Assembly: GCA_947305045.1 (NCBI GenBank)
Contig: CAMZCW010000018.1
Coordinates: 1 to 23,249, forward strand
DNA length: 23,249 nucleotides
Source of the DNA: an uncultured Bacteroidales bacterium
GTDB lineage: Bacteria > Bacteroidota > Bacteroidia > Bacteroidales > UBA932
Reading direction: 5' to 3'
Position numbers and translations under genes: made by a program. This document shows positions 8,517 through 17,581 of the stretch, piece after piece (within the stretch, counting starts at the first letter, position 1; each line of letters starts with the position of its first letter). The notes under the pieces are model-generated. The model saw only the letters and a list, made by a program, of their open reading frames with translations, did no database searches and was not told the DNA's origin.

Positions 8517-10343
8517 ATGAAAAAGATATCGTTTATTCTGGCTGCCTTCACTGTTCTGGCTACCGTCGCCTCCTGCGACAAAGAGCTGGCTGTGAAAAAC
8601 GTGAACAACCAGACCACATACGACTTTGGCAACACCGACGCAGACCTTCAGGAAGCCGTGATTGCGTGCTACAACCGCATCCGCCTGGAAGGTACCTTCG
8701 CCCGTGTAGGCTACATGCACGACGTAATGCGCGGTGACGAGGCCTGGAATCCCCAGAATGCCTGGTACATCCCGGCCGACCACCTCAATTCCCCGGGTAC
8801 CGTGGATGTTACCGACCAGTGGATCTGGCGCGACTGCTACCACGTGGTGAACCGCTGTAACTTTGTCCTCAAGAAGATCAACCCGGAAGAGAACAACATG
8901 ACCCAGAACCGTGCCCGTATGCGCGGCGAGGCCCTGTTCCTCCGTGCGCTGGCCTATTATGAGCTGGCCACCTACTACCAGACCGTTCCCAAGTTCGACG
9001 ACTATGCTCAGTATGGCTCCCTGGAGACCATTTACTCGGAGAACGTGAGCCAGGACGAGATTCTGGACCTGGTGGAATCCGACCTCAAAGAAGCCATGGA
9101 ACTGCTTCCCAAGCGTGATTTGGGCGGTGAATGGGCTAAGGGCCGTGCTACCTGCGGTGCTGCCGCCGGTTACTATGCCCGCACCCTGATGTTCCGTCAC
9201 AAATATGCCGAGGCTCTCACGGTGCTGAAAGCCATCCTGAACACCGCCGACGGCGGCTCCGAGGAGTATGGTCACTACGAACTGGTGGCCGACTACGGTG
9301 CCAACTTCCGTGAAGGCGCAGACGAGAACAATGCGGAAAGCCTGTTCGAGGTCCAGTTCATGGACTATGGCACCGGCGGCGTGGACGAGGAATGGACCCC
9401 TGTGAACATCTCCTCCAACGCTACCCAGGGCCATGCCCTTGAGGCCAACATGGGCCCCGGTACCTTTGGCGGTTGGGGCGACGTTGCCATGAGCAACTGG
9501 CTCTACAACCTGTACAAGGCAGAAAAGTGCACCGACGGTCGTCTGGATCCCCGTCTGTACTGGACGGCCATGACCTTCGAGCCGGAATACAACCAGTATA
9601 CGGGCAACCCCACCGCCGCTTATCCCGGCGGAGACCCGCGTAAGAACGAGGTGTATCAGATTACCATCACCGATGCCACCAAGGGCATGCTCCGCACCAA
9701 CAACGATAACGGCGGTATCCCTGTGGCCAAATGGACCAACGCCCGCACGGGTCTGTACAACAGCGTGGTTACCGGTCTGCACTGCGGCATCAACGTTCGC
9801 CTGATGCGTTATTCCGATGTCCTCCTGCGCGCCGCCGAGTGCGAAAACGAAATTAGCGGTCCCACCCAGCAGGCGATTGACTGGATCAATACCGTCCGTG
9901 AGCGTGTTGCCCTGGCTCCGCTGAGCCTGGCCAACTTCGCCGGCAATGCCGACAAGCTCTTCGAGCAGATTGCCAACGTGGAGCGTCCCAAGGAGTTCGG
10001 CCTGGAGAACGGCCGCGGAATCGACCTCATCCGCTGGGGCTTCTTCTACGACCCCGAGCGTCTGCAGCAGATTGCCGCCCACAGCCGCTACTTCTTTGAC
10101 GACAAGTACGACGAGAACGTGATGAAGCCCATCACCACCGCCAACCTGAACGCCAAAGGCGCCGGCACCGCACTGGATTGCACCGACGACTCCTACACCT
10201 CCTACTTCCGCGAGGGACACGAGTATTTCCCCATTTTCCAGGGTACCCTGAACAACAACCCCAAGCTGCACGGCAACTCGGCCAACACCAGCACGCCCAA
10301 TACGCCCTCTTGGAGAATCCACCCTGTGACTGCTTTGAACTAA
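8517..10343 (+). CDS. susD: SusD/RagB-type starch-binding-like lipoprotein
   Basis: About 608 residues, the surface lid of the SusC channel. Lipobox VASC puts the lipidated Cys at residue 20. The SusD fold shows in the N-terminal helical part (EAVIACYNRIR, CYHVVNRCNFVLKKI), the tetratricopeptide-like RMRGEALFLRALAYYELATYY, the ARTLMFRHKYAEAL helix, and the C-terminal signature region NVRLMRYSDVLLRAAECENEI with the later ERPKEFGLENGRGIDLIRWG. An in-frame ATG at 8505 also exists (MHKN extension); 8517 is preferred because it gives a canonical MKKISF signal peptide. It is 9 to 15 bases before the next GH43 gene. It should capture arabinan fragments at the cell surface and hand them to SusC; the ligand is inferred. 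Confidence 0.93.
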   Translation: MKKISFILAAFTVLATVASCDKELAVKNVNNQTTYDFGNTDADLQEAVIACYNRIRLEGTFARVGYMHDVMRGDEAWNPQNAWYIPADHLNSPGTVDVTDQWIWRDCYHVVNRCNFVLKKINPEENNMTQNRARMRGEALFLRALAYYELATYYQTVPKFDDYAQYGSLETIYSENVSQDEILDLVESDLKEAMELLPKRDLGGEWAKGRATCGAAAGYYARTLMFRHKYAEALTVLKAILNTADGGSEEYGHYELVADYGANFREGADENNAESLFEVQFMDYGTGGVDEEWTPVNISSNATQGHALEANMGPGTFGGWGDVAMSNWLYNLYKAEKCTDGRLDPRLYWTAMTFEPEYNQYTGNPTAAYPGGDPRKNEVYQITITDATKGMLRTNNDNGGIPVAKWTNARTGLYNSVVTGLHCGINVRLMRYSDVLLRAAECENEISGPTQQAIDWINTVRERVALAPLSLANFAGNADKLFEQIANVERPKEFGLENGRGIDLIRWGFFYDPERLQQIAAHSRYFFDDKYDENVMKPITTANLNAKGAGTALDCTDDSYTSYFREGHEYFPIFQGTLNNNPKLHGNSANTSTPNTPSWRIHPVTALN

Positions 10344-10358
10344 TAAAGGAGAATGATT

Positions 10359-12080
10359 ATGAAAAAATATCTTGTTTTGGCCCTCTGCGGCGCCCTTGCA
10401 TTGGCAGCCTGTACCAAGGAAGACGGTGTAGGTATCCGGACCAAGGAGGATTACCAGGGGAACGTGAACGACAACGGCATCCCTACCTATGCCGACGACT
10501 ATGCCTCTATCGCCAACTGGGACTTCCATCCCAATTGGAACCTGGCCAACGTGCATGACCCTTCCGTTACCTATTATAACGGGTATTACTACATGTTCGG
10601 CACGTCCGCATCTTACGGAAACGAGCACGACAAGGCAACCATGGGCCGTCAGTTCCAGGGCAAGCGCTCCAAGGATCTGGTGAACTGGACCCATATTTAT
10701 GGTCCTATGAACACCGCTCCGGCATGGGTGAAAGACTCCCTGAACAGCATTCGCGGCCGCATGAACCTGGAACCCATCGACAATCCGGTCTATGGCTACT
10801 GGGCTCCCGTGGTGCGTGTTGTTAACGGCAAGGTGCGCATGTACTACAGCATCATCATTGACAATTTCATCAAGACGGGTAAGGTCAACACCGCCGCCAA
10901 TTTTGACAACAGCTGGTCCGAGCGCGCTTTCATTGGCATGTGTGAAACTTCCACGCCGGAGGACCCGGATTCCTGGGTCGATAAGGGCTTTGTGACCTGC
11001 TCCTCCACGGACAAGGCTTTCGACGCCTATGGCCGCGCCAACTACACCGGTGACTATGGCAACACTTACTTCTATTTCAACGCCATCGACCCTACCTACA
11101 TTGTAGACGAGGGCAAGCACTGGCTCATTTACGGTTCCTGGCACAGCGGCTTCGCCATCATGGAGATTGACCCTGAGAGCGGTCTTCCGAAGGCTGCTTT
11201 CGAGAATGGCGTGTTCAAGGGCCTGGGCGAGCCTTGGGGCAACAACCCCAACTACGGCAAGCGCATCGCTACCCGCGTGGCCTCCGGTACCTGGAGCCAC
11301 TGGCAAGGTTCCGAGGCTCCCGAAATCGTGAAGAACGGCAAGTACTATTACCTCTTTATGGCCTATGACGGCCTGGATGTGCCTTACAACACCCGCGTCT
11401 GTCGTGCAGAGAACATCGAAGGCCCGTACTACGACATCAAGGGGAAAAACATTACCGAAGGTAACGTGGCTTATCCGATCGTCACCCATCCTTACAAGTT
11501 CAATGGCAGCGACGGTTGGGTGGGAATTGCCCACTGCTGCATCTTCCAGCAGGATGGTACCGGTGACTGGTTCTATGCCTCTCAGGGCCGCCTGCCGGCC
11601 GGTGTGAATGGCAATGCCAGCTCCAACGCCCTCATGATGGGCCATGTCCGCCGCATTGTGTGGGCTCCCTCATCGGCCGAGAACCTGGACGATGTGTGGC
11701 CGCTGGCCCTGCCGGAGCGTTATGCCGGTCTTGGCAAGAAGGCCGTGACCGCTTCCGAGATTCCCGGCACCTATGAACTCATCAACCTGGAATACAAGCA
11801 GGGCGTGCAGGACACTTCCGTGGAGTGCTCCCTCACTGCCGCCGGTAAGGTAATCAGGGAAGGTGAAGAGTTTGGCACGTGGAGCTTCTCAGAAGACCGC
11901 CAGTTCCTCACCGTCACCAGTGGTGGCAAGTCTGTCGTGATGGTTGTGGCACACGAGGCCGACTGGGAGCGCACCAAGGAAGTGGATGGCGCAAAGGTGA
12001 TGGACCGTCAGGAGACTGTAGTCTTTGCCGGTACGCACAAGGATATGGACGCCACCTTCTGGGGCAAGAAAATCGACTAA
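10359..12080 (+). CDS. GH43 arabinanase lipoprotein with GH43 C-terminal beta domain
   Basis: A 573-residue lipoprotein (lipobox LAAC, Cys18), so probably on the cell surface. The GH43 propeller spans about 60-445 with general base Asp67 (VHDP), Asp244 (NAIDPT) and general acid Glu319 (SEAPEI). From about 455 a small beta-rich domain follows (ASEIPGTYELINLEY to ATFWGKKID) resembling the GH43 C-terminal domain of the Bacillus Abn2-type endo-arabinanases. Insertions in the propeller around 85-145 make it longer than the first GH43 of the operon, suggesting a different cleavage pattern, perhaps on branched arabinan. AAGGAG at 10346-10351 lies 7 bases before the ATG at 10359, favouring it over the ATG at 10353. 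The gene ends 3 bases before the GH51 gene. Confidence 0.87.
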   Translation: MKKYLVLALCGALALAACTKEDGVGIRTKEDYQGNVNDNGIPTYADDYASIANWDFHPNWNLANVHDPSVTYYNGYYYMFGTSASYGNEHDKATMGRQFQGKRSKDLVNWTHIYGPMNTAPAWVKDSLNSIRGRMNLEPIDNPVYGYWAPVVRVVNGKVRMYYSIIIDNFIKTGKVNTAANFDNSWSERAFIGMCETSTPEDPDSWVDKGFVTCSSTDKAFDAYGRANYTGDYGNTYFYFNAIDPTYIVDEGKHWLIYGSWHSGFAIMEIDPESGLPKAAFENGVFKGLGEPWGNNPNYGKRIATRVASGTWSHWQGSEAPEIVKNGKYYYLFMAYDGLDVPYNTRVCRAENIEGPYYDIKGKNITEGNVAYPIVTHPYKFNGSDGWVGIAHCCIFQQDGTGDWFYASQGRLPAGVNGNASSNALMMGHVRRIVWAPSSAENLDDVWPLALPERYAGLGKKAVTASEIPGTYELINLEYKQGVQDTSVECSLTAAGKVIREGEEFGTWSFSEDRQFLTVTSGGKSVVMVVAHEADWERTKEVDGAKVMDRQETVVFAGTHKDMDATFWGKKID

Positions 12081-12083
12081 ACT

Positions 12084-13619
12084 ATGAAGAAAGCTTTCAC
12101 ACTGGTATTCGCTTTAGCTTTGACCCTGGGCGCCTCCGCCCAGGTCAAAGTTAAGGTATTCGAGACCGCCAAAGACCAGCCCCGTATCCCCGCCGAGATT
12201 TACGGCCAGTTCTCCGAACATCTGGGCCGATGCATCTATGAAGGCATCTGGGTGGGCAAGGACTCCAAAATCCCCAACAAGGACGGTTATCGGACCGATG
12301 TCCTCAAAGCGCTGAAAGAGCTCAAAATCCCCGTTCTCCGCTGGCCCGGCGGCTGTTTTGCCGACGAGTACCACTGGATGGACGGCGTGGGCCCGCAGGA
12401 GAACAGGCCCAAACTGGTGAACAACAACTGGGGCAGTACCATTGAGGACAATTCCTTTGGCACGCACGAGTTCCTGAACCTGTGCGAACTGCTGGGCACG
12501 GAGCCGTACATCAGCGGCAACGTGGGCTCCGGCACCGTAGAGGAGCTGGCCAAGTGGGTGGAGTACATGACTGCGGCAGAAGGAACCATGGCAGAGTTGC
12601 GCGCCAAAAACGGCCGTAAGGAGCCCTGGAAAATCAAGTACCTGGGCGTTGGCAACGAGAGCTGGGGCTGCGGCGGTGACATGACGGCAGACTATTATGC
12701 CGATGTGTACAAGCGCTACGCCCTGTATGCCCGCAATTATGCGGACAACCGGCTGTTCAAGATTGCCTGCGGCGCCTCCGAGGACGATTATGAGTGGACC
12801 AGAACCGTGATGAAGAAGGCGGGCACCAAGCTCAACGGCCTGTCCCTGCACTACTACACGGTACCCGGCTGGGACTGCGACAAGGGCAGCGCCACCGAGT
12901 TCACCACCGAGGACTACTACAACACCCTTACCCGCACTGCGGGCGTGGAGGAAGTCCTCAGGAACCACATTGCCATCATGGACGCATATGACCCGGACCG
13001 CAGAGTAGCCCTCATCCTGGACGAATGGGGTACCTGGTTTGAGGTAGAGCCCGGCTTCAACGAGGGCCATCTGTACCAGCAGAACACCATGCGCGACGCC
13101 ATGGTGGCTGCCATTAACCTGAACATTTTCCACAAATACACCGGCCGCCTGAAGATGTGCAACATTGCCCAGGTGGTGAATGTGCTGCAGTCCATGATTC
13201 TCACGGACGGCCCGCGCATGGTGCTCACACCCACGTACTACGTATTCAAGATGTTCAAGGTGCACCAGAATGCCACGTACGTGCCGGTGGGCTTACGCGC
13301 CGGGAGCATCACTTCCACCAGCGGTGCCACCATGGAGAGCTTCAGTGTTTCCGCTTCCCGTGACGCTAAGGGCGTGCTGCATGTTTCCCTGGCCAATCCT
13401 TACCTGGACCGTGCTCAGAAGGTTGAACTGAGTTTTGAGGATCTCAAGCCGCATAGCGTTTCCGGCGAGATCATCCAGGCGCCTTCCATTGACGCCTACA
13501 ACGATTTCGGTAAGGAGGCCCAGGTGAAAACCGCCGCCTTCCAGGGTGCCAGGACTTCCGGCAAAACCATCACCCTCACCCTTCCCGCCGCCTCCGTGGT
13601 AACGCTGGAGGTGAAATAG
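12084..13619 (+). CDS. GH51 alpha-L-arabinofuranosidase
   Basis: A 511-residue retaining arabinofuranosidase that removes terminal alpha-L-arabinofuranose from arabinan side chains and oligosaccharides. The (beta/alpha)8 barrel shows [14 protein letters not shown] at 43-56, [15 protein letters not shown] at 84-98, acid/base Glu192 in [15 protein letters not shown] at 256-262 and nucleophile Glu314 in [10 protein letters not shown]-terminal beta-sandwich closes it (about 390-511). A cleavable signal peptide (ALTLGASA, then Q20) and no lipobox Cys suggest the periplasm, where it would act on fragments imported by SusCD. It is the last gene of the operon, 3 bases after the GH43 gene, and is followed by two hairpins. 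Many bacterial GH51 enzymes are cytoplasmic, so the signal peptide matters for the model. Confidence 0.93.
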   Translation: MKKAFTLVFALALTLGASAQVKVKVFETAKDQPRIPAEIYGQFSEHLGRCIYEGIWVGKDSKIPNKDGYRTDVLKALKELKIPVLRWPGGCFADEYHWMDGVGPQENRPKLVNNNWGSTIEDNSFGTHEFLNLCELLGTEPYISGNVGSGTVEELAKWVEYMTAAEGTMAELRAKNGRKEPWKIKYLGVGNESWGCGGDMTADYYADVYKRYALYARNYADNRLFKIACGASEDDYEWTRTVMKKAGTKLNGLSLHYYTVPGWDCDKGSATEFTTEDYYNTLTRTAGVEEVLRNHIAIMDAYDPDRRVALILDEWGTWFEVEPGFNEGHLYQQNTMRDAMVAAINLNIFHKYTGRLKMCNIAQVVNVLQSMILTDGPRMVLTPTYYVFKMFKVHQNATYVPVGLRAGSITSTSGATMESFSVSASRDAKGVLHVSLANPYLDRAQKVELSFEDLKPHSVSGEIIQAPSIDAYNDFGKEAQVKTAAFQGARTSGKTITLTLPAASVVTLEVK

Positions 13620-13631
13620 CGCGTGGAACCA

Positions 13632-13653
13632 ACTCGCTCAGTGCGAGTGTTTT
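13632..13653 (+). terminator. Hairpin with T-run after the PUL operon
   Basis: ACTCGC (13632-13637) pairs with GCGAGT (13643-13648) around a 5-base loop, followed by TTTT at 13650-13653. It begins 13 bases after the GH51 stop and fits a short intrinsic terminator. Confidence 0.5.
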
Positions 13654-13657
13654 ATGA

Positions 13658-13691
13658 AAAATGGCTTAGGTCGCCGGACCTAAGCCATTTT
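13658..13691. terminator. Strong bidirectional terminator between the PUL and ara operons
   Basis: A perfect 15-bp stem (13658-13672 with 13677-13691) around the 4-base loop GCCG. A/T runs at both ends give T-tracts on either strand, so it can stop both the plus-strand PUL operon and the minus-strand ara operon that ends at 13734. Confidence 0.8.
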
Positions 13692-13733
13692 CTGTAATGT
13701 GCTGCGATTCAGGAGATTAGCTCCACGCTTGCG

Positions 13734-15323
13734 CTACGCCTTGTGCTGCACGGCCGCTTCCTCTACGGGGAGACAGGCCGTGTAGTTTTTGATCCAGGTG
13801 TCAAAGCCGGCGATGTCTTCCGGGGTGGGGGCAATCTCTGTACCGGTGTTGCCCAGGAAGACCACCTTCTCCAGATAATCCGGGAGGCTGAGGCCGGCGC
13901 CCTTGACCACGTAAGCGGCCAGGAGGGCGATGCCCCATGCACCCCCTTCACCGGCGGTCTCCATCACGGAGATGGGAGAGCCCAGGGCGGCGGCCAGCAC
14001 GCGCTGGCCCACGCCGGAGGTTTTGAATAGGCCGCCATGGCCGGTGATGCGGTCCACTTTCACCTTTTCCTGCTTGAACAGGACATCGTTGCCAATCTTG
14101 AGCACGCCTACGGATGCGTACAGGTGAGCACGCATGAAGTTGGCCAGGTTGAACTTGTCCAGGGCGTTGCGCACAAACAGCGGCCGGCCCTCCTGCAGGC
14201 CCGTTACAGGCTCTCCGGAGAAGTAGTTGTAGGCTACCAGGCCGCCGCAGTCTGCATCGCCTTTAAGGGCGTTGTTGTACAGCTTGCCAAAAACTTCGTT
14301 CATATCGACCGGAATGCCCAGCAGCTGCTGGTACTCCTTGAACAGGTTCACCCAGGCGTTGAGGTCGCTCGTGCAGTTGTTGCAGTGCACCATGGCTACG
14401 GGCAGGCCGTCCGGGGTGGTAACGATGTCAATCACCTCATACGGCTTTGAGAGCTCTTTCTCCATCACAATCATGGAGAAGGACGATGTGCCTGCGGAAA
14501 CGTTTCCTGTGCGCACTTTTACGGCATTGGTGGCTACCATGCCGGTGCCGGCGTCGCCTTCCGGCGGGCAGAACGGCACGCCCGGTTTCAGGTGACCGGA
14601 AATGTCCAGGTAGCGGGCGCCGTCCTCGGTGAGCACGCCTGCTTCCTCGCCGGCGAGGAGCACTTTGGGGAGAATCTCCCGCAGCTTCCAGGGATAGCCT
14701 TTAGGGGCCACCAGCTTGTCAAAGGCCGCGATGCGTTTCTCGTCAAAGTCCTTGGTTTTGGGGTCGATGGGCATCATGCCGGAAGCATCGCCCACGCCCA
14801 GCACCTTGTGACCGGTGAGTTTCCAGTGGATATAACCTGCCAGGGTGGTGAAGAATACCACATCCTTCACATGCGGCTCCCCGTCCAGGATACACTGATA
14901 CAGGTGCGACAGGCTCCAGCGGAGGGGCATGTTGAAGTTGAACAGGGCGCTGAGCTCCTTGGCCGCAGCACCGGTGTTGGTGTTGCGCCAGGTGCGGAAG
15001 GGAATCAGGAGCTGGTCCGCGCTGTTGAAGGCCATATAGCCGTGCATCATGGCGCTGATGCCAATGGCGGAGAGGCTGGTGATTTCCGTGTTGTAATGGA
15101 CGCGGACATCCTCGCGGAGGTTGCTGTAGCACTTCTGCAGGCCGGTCCAGATGGCGTCCAGGCTGTAGGTCCAGTAGCCGCCCTCAAACTGGTTCTCCCA
15201 TTCGTGGCTGCCCTGGGCGATGGGATTGTGGTCCTCATCAATCAGGACAGCCTTGATGCGGGTACTGCCAAATTCGATACCCAGGACAGCTTTCCCGGCT
15301 TCGATGGTCTGTTTTGCGTTCAT
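13734..15323 (-). CDS. araB: L-ribulokinase (FGGY family)
   Basis: A 529-residue cytoplasmic sugar kinase that phosphorylates L-ribulose to L-ribulose 5-phosphate. The FGGY fold shows the first ATP/phosphate loop at GIEFGSTRIKA (15-25), the substrate-side HGYMAFN at 94-100, the catalytic Asp257 in EGDAGTGM, and the second ATP-binding half with GHGGLFKT and GEGGAWGIAL. Xylulokinase has the same fold; the assignment to ribulokinase rests on the preceding arabinose isomerase and epimerase genes and on the close spacing (1 base after araA). It is the last gene of the minus-strand ara operon and ends about 40 bases before the bidirectional terminator. Confidence 0.88.
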   Translation of the reverse strand: MNAKQTIEAGKAVLGIEFGSTRIKAVLIDEDHNPIAQGSHEWENQFEGGYWTYSLDAIWTGLQKCYSNLREDVRVHYNTEITSLSAIGISAMMHGYMAFNSADQLLIPFRTWRNTNTGAAAKELSALFNFNMPLRWSLSHLYQCILDGEPHVKDVVFFTTLAGYIHWKLTGHKVLGVGDASGMMPIDPKTKDFDEKRIAAFDKLVAPKGYPWKLREILPKVLLAGEEAGVLTEDGARYLDISGHLKPGVPFCPPEGDAGTGMVATNAVKVRTGNVSAGTSSFSMIVMEKELSKPYEVIDIVTTPDGLPVAMVHCNNCTSDLNAWVNLFKEYQQLLGIPVDMNEVFGKLYNNALKGDADCGGLVAYNYFSGEPVTGLQEGRPLFVRNALDKFNLANFMRAHLYASVGVLKIGNDVLFKQEKVKVDRITGHGGLFKTSGVGQRVLAAALGSPISVMETAGEGGAWGIALLAAYVVKGAGLSLPDYLEKVVFLGNTGTEIAPTPEDIAGFDTWIKNYTACLPVEEAAVQHKA

Positions 15324-15324
15324 A

Positions 15325-16860
15325 CTACTTGAGAGCCTTGTTAAGCAGGTAGTAAACCTCGTTCATCTTCAGTTCGCTCTTGAACTTTTCGGTGGTGGTA
15401 TCCTTGCCGATATGCAGGAATTCCACACCGGTGAACTCGGCAAAGTCGGCCCAGTATTCGGCCGTGATGTCATAGCTGAAAGCGGAGTGGTGGGTGCCGC
15501 CGGCAAGGATCCAGGCGCCGGCGCCAATCTCGAAGCTGGGACGCGGAATCCACAGGGCCGAAGCAACCGGCAGCTTGGGCATGGGCTGCGGCTCGATGCA
15601 ATCCACATCCTGCACAATCACGCGGAAACGGTTGCCGAGGTCTACCAGGGTGGCCTTGGCGCCGGGGCCGGTCTTGGAGGTGAATACCAGACGGGCGGTG
15701 GGCTGCTTGCGGATGCCGATGCCCAGGAAATGGACTTCCAGCTTGGGTTTGTCGCTGGCAATCATGGGGCACACCTCCAGCATGTGGCTTTGCAGGCAGG
15801 AGCTCTTTTCGCCGGCGAAGTTGAGGGTGTAGTCCTCCAGGAAGGAGCAACCGCCGGGCAGGCCCTGGGACATTACCCACAGGGTGCGCTGCAGGCAGGC
15901 CGTCTTCCAGTCGCCTTCTGCGCCGAAGCCGTAACCGTCCTCCATGAGGCGCTGGCTGGCCAGGCCGGGAATTTGGTCGAAGCCCACGAAACGATCGCCG
16001 TTGATGTCGGCATCGCCCAGGTCGTCAAAGTTGGTGGTGAAGGCGGTAGCGCCTTTGTCTTCCAGGATGCGGCGGAGGGCAATCTCTGCGCGGGCGGCGT
16101 TGCGCACCTTCTCCCAGTATACTTCCTCACCGGTTTCGTCAATCTTGATGGTATAGAGCTTCTTGTATTCTTCTATCAGGGCCTCTGTCTCTGCCGGGGT
16201 CACCTTTTTCCAGTAGTCCATCAGGGACGATACGGGGCAGTAGTCCACGTGGTACCCCAGGCGCTGCTCAAATTCTACGCGGTCACCGTCCGTTACGGCT
16301 ACGTTGTTCATGTTCATGCCGAACATCAGGCAGCGGACATTGCGGGCATCGGCCAGGGCGGCGCTCACGCGGGCGAAGATGGCAATGCGGCGCTGGGCTT
16401 CGGGATCTTTCCAGTAGCCCACCACCACCTTGCGAGGGACGCGCATGCGGGCGCAGATATGACCGAACTCAATGTCGCCGTGGGCGCTCTGGTTCAGGTT
16501 CATGAAGTCCATGTCAATGTCGTTCCAGGGAATCTCCGCGTTGTACTGGGTGTGGAAGTGCAGCATGGGTTTCTGCAGGGTCTGGAGGCCCTTGATCCAC
16601 ATTTTGGCGGGAGAGAAGGTGTGCATCCAGGTGATGACGCCCACGCAGGCGGCGTTGTCGTTGGCGGCCCGCATCAGGTCTTCTACTTCCTTGCTGCTGT
16701 TGGCCGTGCCTTTATAGACAATCTTCACAGGAATGACGCCGGAGGCGTTGAGGCCTTCCACCATTTCCTTGGAATGGGCGTCCACTTTTACCACTGCGTC
16801 GCCACCGTACAGGAGCTGTGCTCCGGTGATCCACCATAATTCGTTGTTTTCAAATGCCAT
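15325..16860 (-). CDS. araA: L-arabinose isomerase
   Basis: A 511-residue enzyme, close to the usual 500, converting L-arabinose to L-ribulose in the cytoplasm with a divalent metal. The N-terminus ELWWITGAQLLYG and WMHTFSPAKMWI (78-89) are hallmarks of AraA. By comparison with the E. coli enzyme the active-site residues are Glu315 (AEGDWKT), Glu342 (FLEDYT), His359 (QSHMLEVCP) and His457/458 (GGTHHSAFS); all are intact. It follows the epimerase gene by 18 bases and precedes the kinase gene by 1 base, giving the full three-step route from arabinose to D-xylulose 5-phosphate. Confidence 0.97.
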   Translation of the reverse strand: MAFENNELWWITGAQLLYGGDAVVKVDAHSKEMVEGLNASGVIPVKIVYKGTANSSKEVEDLMRAANDNAACVGVITWMHTFSPAKMWIKGLQTLQKPMLHFHTQYNAEIPWNDIDMDFMNLNQSAHGDIEFGHICARMRVPRKVVVGYWKDPEAQRRIAIFARVSAALADARNVRCLMFGMNMNNVAVTDGDRVEFEQRLGYHVDYCPVSSLMDYWKKVTPAETEALIEEYKKLYTIKIDETGEEVYWEKVRNAARAEIALRRILEDKGATAFTTNFDDLGDADINGDRFVGFDQIPGLASQRLMEDGYGFGAEGDWKTACLQRTLWVMSQGLPGGCSFLEDYTLNFAGEKSSCLQSHMLEVCPMIASDKPKLEVHFLGIGIRKQPTARLVFTSKTGPGAKATLVDLGNRFRVIVQDVDCIEPQPMPKLPVASALWIPRPSFEIGAGAWILAGGTHHSAFSYDITAEYWADFAEFTGVEFLHIGKDTTTEKFKSELKMNEVYYLLNKALK

Positions 16861-16878
16861 AGCTGTATAAGTTTATTG

Positions 16879-17580
16879 TTATTTCTTTTTTTGACCGTAA
16901 TAAGCGTTGGGGCCGTGTTTGCGCTGATAGTGTTTTTCTATCAGGAGCGGATTCATGGTAAGGTTCGGGTTCACGGAGAAGGCCACAAAAGCCATCTTGG
17001 CGCACTGTTCCATTACCTTGGCGTTGTACACGGCGTTGTCCGCGTCCTTGCCCCAGGAGAATGGACCGTGGTTCTTCACCAGCACGCCGGGCGTGTGGTC
17101 CGGATTGATCTTGCGGCGGTTCAGGAATTCGTCCACAATCACCTTGCCGGTTTCCAGCTCATAGGCGCCTTTCACTTCTGCTTCCGTCATGTCGCGGGTG
17201 CAGGGAATATCCTGATAGAAATAGTCTGCATGGGTGGTGCCGATATTGGGAATATCTTTTCCGGCCTGGGCAAACGCCGTGGCATAAGTGCTGTGGGTGT
17301 GTACCACGCCGCCGATGTTGGGAAAGGCCTTGTACAGTTCCACGTGGGTGGGGGTGTCGGAGGAGGGGTTCAGGTCTCCTTCCACCACTTTCCCGTCCAG
17401 GTCCACTACCACCATGTCCGACGGTTTCATATCGTCATAGCTCACGCCGCTGGGTTTGATAACCACCAGGCCGCTCTTGCGGTCAATCGCGCTCACGTTG
17501 CCCCAGGTGAAAATCACCAGGCCGTGCTTTACAAGGTCCAGGTTGGCCTTGCATACTTTCTCTTTGAGTTCTTCTAACAT
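16879..17580 (-). CDS. araD: L-ribulose-5-phosphate 4-epimerase
   Basis: A 233-residue class II aldolase-family enzyme (E. coli AraD has 231) that turns L-ribulose 5-phosphate into D-xylulose 5-phosphate, feeding the pentose phosphate pathway. Zinc ligands His94, His96 (VVHTHSTYA) and His171 (VKNHGPF), catalytic Asp119 (THADYF) and Tyr228 (NAYYG) all align with the E. coli enzyme. The phosphate site SGVSYDDM (44-51) is also present. It begins 1 base after the symporter stop, consistent with coupled translation. Confidence 0.96.
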   Translation of the reverse strand: MLEELKEKVCKANLDLVKHGLVIFTWGNVSAIDRKSGLVVIKPSGVSYDDMKPSDMVVVDLDGKVVEGDLNPSSDTPTHVELYKAFPNIGGVVHTHSTYATAFAQAGKDIPNIGTTHADYFYQDIPCTRDMTEAEVKGAYELETGKVIVDEFLNRRKINPDHTPGVLVKNHGPFSWGKDADNAVYNAKVMEQCAKMAFVAFSVNPNLTMNPLLIEKHYQRKHGPNAYYGQKKK

Positions 17581-17581
17581 A

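Noticed and set aside
5339..8635. A 1098-residue open frame antisense to susC, with similar long antisense frames at 2834-5284 and 8433-11645
   Set aside because: They are in exact codon register with the sense genes; sense codons TTA, CTA and TCA, which give antisense stops, are almost absent. The same effect appears opposite araA and araP, so codon bias explains them. The translations are Val/Gly/His-rich with no recognisable domain.
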